Assembly: GCF_000380565.1 (NCBI RefSeq)
Contig: NZ_AQYJ01000029.1
Location: 682,001-746,000 of the forward strand
Source: Microbulbifer variabilis ATCC 700307
GTDB lineage: Bacteria; Pseudomonadota; Gammaproteobacteria; Pseudomonadales; Cellvibrionaceae
Length of the DNA: 64,000 nt
Direction of reading: 5' to 3'
The notes under the pieces were generated by a model. The model saw nothing but the letters and a program-made list of their open reading frames with translations, made no database searches and was not told the origin of the DNA. Shown piece after piece: positions 61,664 through 64,000 of the stretch; positions within the stretch are counted from its first letter, which is position 1; every line of letters begins with the position of its first letter. The position numbers and the translations under genes were made by a program.

Positions 61664-63457
61664 ATGGCTGAGCACATTTCGCCAAAGTCCAACCTGCGGG
61701 AACTGATGCGTCCATTTCGTGGCCTCGTGTGGCTGGGGGTGGCGCTCGGTGCCTGTGGCGCGCTCACTTCACTGATTCCTTTTATCGGTATTGTTGAGCT
61801 GGCTCGCCTGTTCCTGGCGCCCGATATCAGTGATATCGCCGATGCGATTATTCCCGTTGTATTCGCGATAGTTGCCGGGCTGGCGATGGGGTGGATCTGC
61901 ACCGTGATCGGTTTGTGGTTAACCCATATTGCGGACCAGCGTATGCAGGCGGAATTGCGACGGGCCCTGGTGCGAAAATTGGGACAGGTGCCCCTGGGTT
62001 GGTACAGCGAACACACCTCCGGCGCGGTGCGCAAAGCGGTGCAAGACGACCTCGATGATCTTCACCATATGGTTGCGCATCACCAGGTGGAGTTGGCTGA
62101 AGCGTTTGTCCTGCCACTGGCGGGCCTGGGTTATTTAACCTGGCTCGACTGGCGCTTGGCCCTGTTGGCGGTACTCACCCTGCCAGTTTATCTGGTGTCC
62201 TACGTCTGGATGATGCGTGGTTTCGGGGAAAAAATGCAGCAGCTGGATAAGGACTTTGCTCGGGTCAGTGCTGCGATTGTCGAATTTGTTCACGGTATTG
62301 CGGTGGTCAAGGTTTTCTCGCAAACCGGCCGTGCCCACAAAAATTACCAACAGGCCGTCGAGGATTTCAGTCGCCGTTACACGGGCTGGGTGACACCGCT
62401 TGTTCGTTTGGAGGCTGTGACCTCTTTGGCCTTGTCTGTGCCAGTCATTATGTTGGTGAGTTTGTCTGGGGGTGCCTGGCTGGTGGTGAATACAGGCATT
62501 CAGCCGATTGATGTTCTCGCAACAACGCTGATCGCCGTGATGATTCCCCAGACTATCCTGACCTTGAGCCAGGGGCTGACGGCCCAGCAAAAAGCCAAAG
62601 CGGCCGCAGGCAGGATCGATCAATTATTGGAGGTTGCGCCCCTGGCTGTTACCTCTAAACCCAAAGAGCCCAAAGATGCAGGGCTGCTCTTTAAGCAGGT
62701 CAGTTTTGCCTATACCCAGGATCGGCCGGTATTAAGCGATATTACTTTGCGCTGTCACCCCGGCTCGATCACGGCTTTGGTGGGGAGTTCCGGTGCCGGG
62801 AAATCCACACTGGCCAAGCTGGTGCCCCGTTTTTATGACGTGACTCAGGGTGCTGTACTCCTGGGGGGCGTCGATGTCCGTGATATTGCTCCAGACAATT
62901 TATATCGACATGTGGGTTTTGTACTTCAGGAGATCCAGCTGTTGGCTGGCACTGTGGCAGACAACCTGTGCCTTGGGCGCCCGGATGCCAGTGACCAGGA
63001 GATGGAGGATGCGGCGCGCAGTGCCTGCATTCATGAACATATTTTAAGTTTCCCCCAAGGATACCAGGCGGTTATTGGCAAGGATGCCTTTTTTTCTGGT
63101 GGAGAAGCGCAGCGCCTAAGTATCGCGCGTACGCTTTTAGCAGATGCCCCTGTGTTGATTTTGGATGAAGCCACTGCCCATGCCGATCCGGAGTCCGAAG
63201 CGCAAATTCAGCAGGCGTTATCCTGCCTGGTGCGCAATCGCACGGTACTGGTGATTGCCCATAAGCTGCACACCATCACCGGAGTTGACCAGATTGCGGT
63301 CCTGGACGGCGGCCGCTTGGTTGAATGCGGGAGTCACCGGCAACTGTTGGCTGAGGGCAAGCACTACGCGGAATTATGGCGTTTGTACAACAGTGCCGAA
63401 CAGAGTGAAAAAGCAATGAGTGATGAGGCTCACGTTACTAGCGGGGTCTCATCATGA
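61664..63457 (+). CDS. pchH: ABC transporter half-protein (PchH/YbtP-like)
   Basis: A 597-residue exporter-fold ABC half-transporter. Residues about 20-310 hold six membrane helices, and the C-terminal nucleotide-binding domain has Walker A GSSGAGKST (about 374), the Q-loop FVLQEIQL, the signature FSGGEAQRLSIAR and Walker B VLILDEATAHADPE. It directly follows pchF (ATG after the stop) and overlaps pchI by four bases. Relatives PchH/PchI and YbtP/YbtQ move ferric pyochelin or metal-yersiniabactin through the inner membrane despite the exporter fold. I infer inner-membrane transport of the metal-loaded or free product. Confidence 0.9.
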   Translation: MAEHISPKSNLRELMRPFRGLVWLGVALGACGALTSLIPFIGIVELARLFLAPDISDIADAIIPVVFAIVAGLAMGWICTVIGLWLTHIADQRMQAELRRALVRKLGQVPLGWYSEHTSGAVRKAVQDDLDDLHHMVAHHQVELAEAFVLPLAGLGYLTWLDWRLALLAVLTLPVYLVSYVWMMRGFGEKMQQLDKDFARVSAAIVEFVHGIAVVKVFSQTGRAHKNYQQAVEDFSRRYTGWVTPLVRLEAVTSLALSVPVIMLVSLSGGAWLVVNTGIQPIDVLATTLIAVMIPQTILTLSQGLTAQQKAKAAAGRIDQLLEVAPLAVTSKPKEPKDAGLLFKQVSFAYTQDRPVLSDITLRCHPGSITALVGSSGAGKSTLAKLVPRFYDVTQGAVLLGGVDVRDIAPDNLYRHVGFVLQEIQLLAGTVADNLCLGRPDASDQEMEDAARSACIHEHILSFPQGYQAVIGKDAFFSGGEAQRLSIARTLLADAPVLILDEATAHADPESEAQIQQALSCLVRNRTVLVIAHKLHTITGVDQIAVLDGGRLVECGSHRQLLAEGKHYAELWRLYNSAEQSEKAMSDEAHVTSGVSS

Positions 63458-64000
63458 TTCGCAGTTTGCTTGCCATTCTCGGACCTGCGCATCGCCGTGA
63501 AGTTGGCATTTATGCGGTATGGCTTCTCGCCTATGGGGTTTTGCAGGGAATCGCGGTGACACTTCTGGTGCCTCTGCTCAGCTCACTGTTGGCCTCTGAG
63601 ATGCAGGCGGTTGGGTTCTGGTTGATTGCCCTGTTTTCGGTTGTCGCAATTGCCTGTATAGCCCGCTACCAGCAAACCGTTAAAGGGGCGGCACTGGCCA
63701 TTCTGGTATTGAAAACCCTGCACAATCGCTTGGGTGAACACCTCTCTCGACTTCCCCTTGGTTGGTTCAACCCCGAAAAAGTGGGTCGTGTATCCCGCAG
63801 TGCAACCGGGGGCACCTTGATGGTGACCAATATCTTTGCACATCTGCTACCCCCTGTTGTCAGCGGCGTTGTCACTCCGCTTACCGTGGGGGTGGCGATG
63901 TTGTGGTTTGACTGGCGCTTGGGGCTGACCGCTTTGTTGTTTGTGCCCCTGATTTATATCGGCCATCGCTGGTCCGCCCAGTGGATAGGCGCCATGGAAA
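63454..64000 (+). CDS. pchI: ABC transporter half-protein (PchI/YbtQ-like), cut by the window end
   Basis: The frame starts with ATG at 63454, overlapping the pchH stop (ATGA), and runs open for 182 codons to the edge. The visible part is the start of an exporter-type membrane domain: hydrophobic segments near residues 20-40, 55-75, 135-155 and 160-175, and the coupling-helix segment LSRLPLGWFNPEKVGRVSRS that is also seen in PchH. It is the expected heterodimer partner of PchH. Any reductase (PchG-like), receptor or regulator would have to lie further right. Confidence 0.88.
   Translation, partial: MIRSLLAILGPAHRREVGIYAVWLLAYGVLQGIAVTLLVPLLSSLLASEMQAVGFWLIALFSVVAIACIARYQQTVKGAALAILVLKTLHNRLGEHLSRLPLGWFNPEKVGRVSRSATGGTLMVTNIFAHLLPPVVSGVVTPLTVGVAMLWFDWRLGLTALLFVPLIYIGHRWSAQWIGAME

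Noticed and set aside
1-64000. tRNA genes, rRNA, CRISPR arrays, prophage or att sites
   Set aside because: No cloverleaf-like segment, regularly spaced repeats, phage structural genes or integrase was recognised by eye; a tRNAscan or CRISPR finder run would settle this.

Overview
The window looks like chromosome of a marine-type gammaproteobacterium, perhaps Cellvibrionales (Microbulbifer-like). That placement is inference from gene content: a Czc RND efflux set, an S46 peptidase, a Zur/COG0523/DUF2796 zinc block and a pyochelin-type NRPS. No rRNA, tRNA, CRISPR array or intact mobile element was found.

Layout. 0-10.5 kb is AT-rich accessory DNA: a BtuF-like cobalamin-binding protein, an AraC regulator divergent from an exported isochorismatase-fold hydrolase, an S8 protease, a HAD/HD pair, a class D beta-lactamase and a PanE-like reductase. 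10.6-19.5 kb is a metal-efflux operon: BlaI-type repressor, M56 sensor peptidase, CzcCBA, a HupE/UreJ protein, a membrane-anchor protein and a DUF6488 protein. 19.5-26.4 kb holds NAD(P)H- and flavin-dependent redox enzymes around a LysR regulator, ending in a decayed LLM oxidoreductase. 27.5-28.4 kb and 33.9-36 kb are gene-poor and contain remnants, including a transposase C-terminus.

28.4-44.8 kb is a zinc-starvation block: MerC-family protein, DUF2796 protein, Zur, COG0523 GTPase, M1 and S46 peptidases, a ZnuD-like TonB receptor with His/Asp/Glu-rich loops, DUF1826, a DUF3299 lipoprotein and an ABC ATPase/permease pair. Three Zur-type palindromes lie at its promoters, and two of them (28394 and 39351) are the same 17-mer.

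44.9-64 kb is a pyochelin/yersiniabactin-type metallophore cluster: salicylate-AMP ligase (pchD), type II thioesterase (pchC), then one tight operon pchB-pchA-pchE-pchF-pchH-pchI, cut by the window end. The PchE-like enzyme is ArCP-Cy-A-PCP-Cy-A-PCP, one whole cysteine module more than pyochelin synthetase. The PchF-like enzyme is TubC-Cy-A-MT-PCP-TE. The predicted product is salicylate plus three cyclised cysteines.

The main discovery is that the pchB operon promoter carries a strong Zur-box match (47622-47644) over its likely -10 element. No Fur box or PchR-type regulator was seen nearby, and the cluster directly adjoins the Zur block. I infer a zinc-responsive metallophore (zincophore) with a three-cysteine pyochelin-like scaffold. 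The closest precedent I know is the Zur-controlled coelibactin cluster of Streptomyces. The structure and the metal are not shown by sequence alone.
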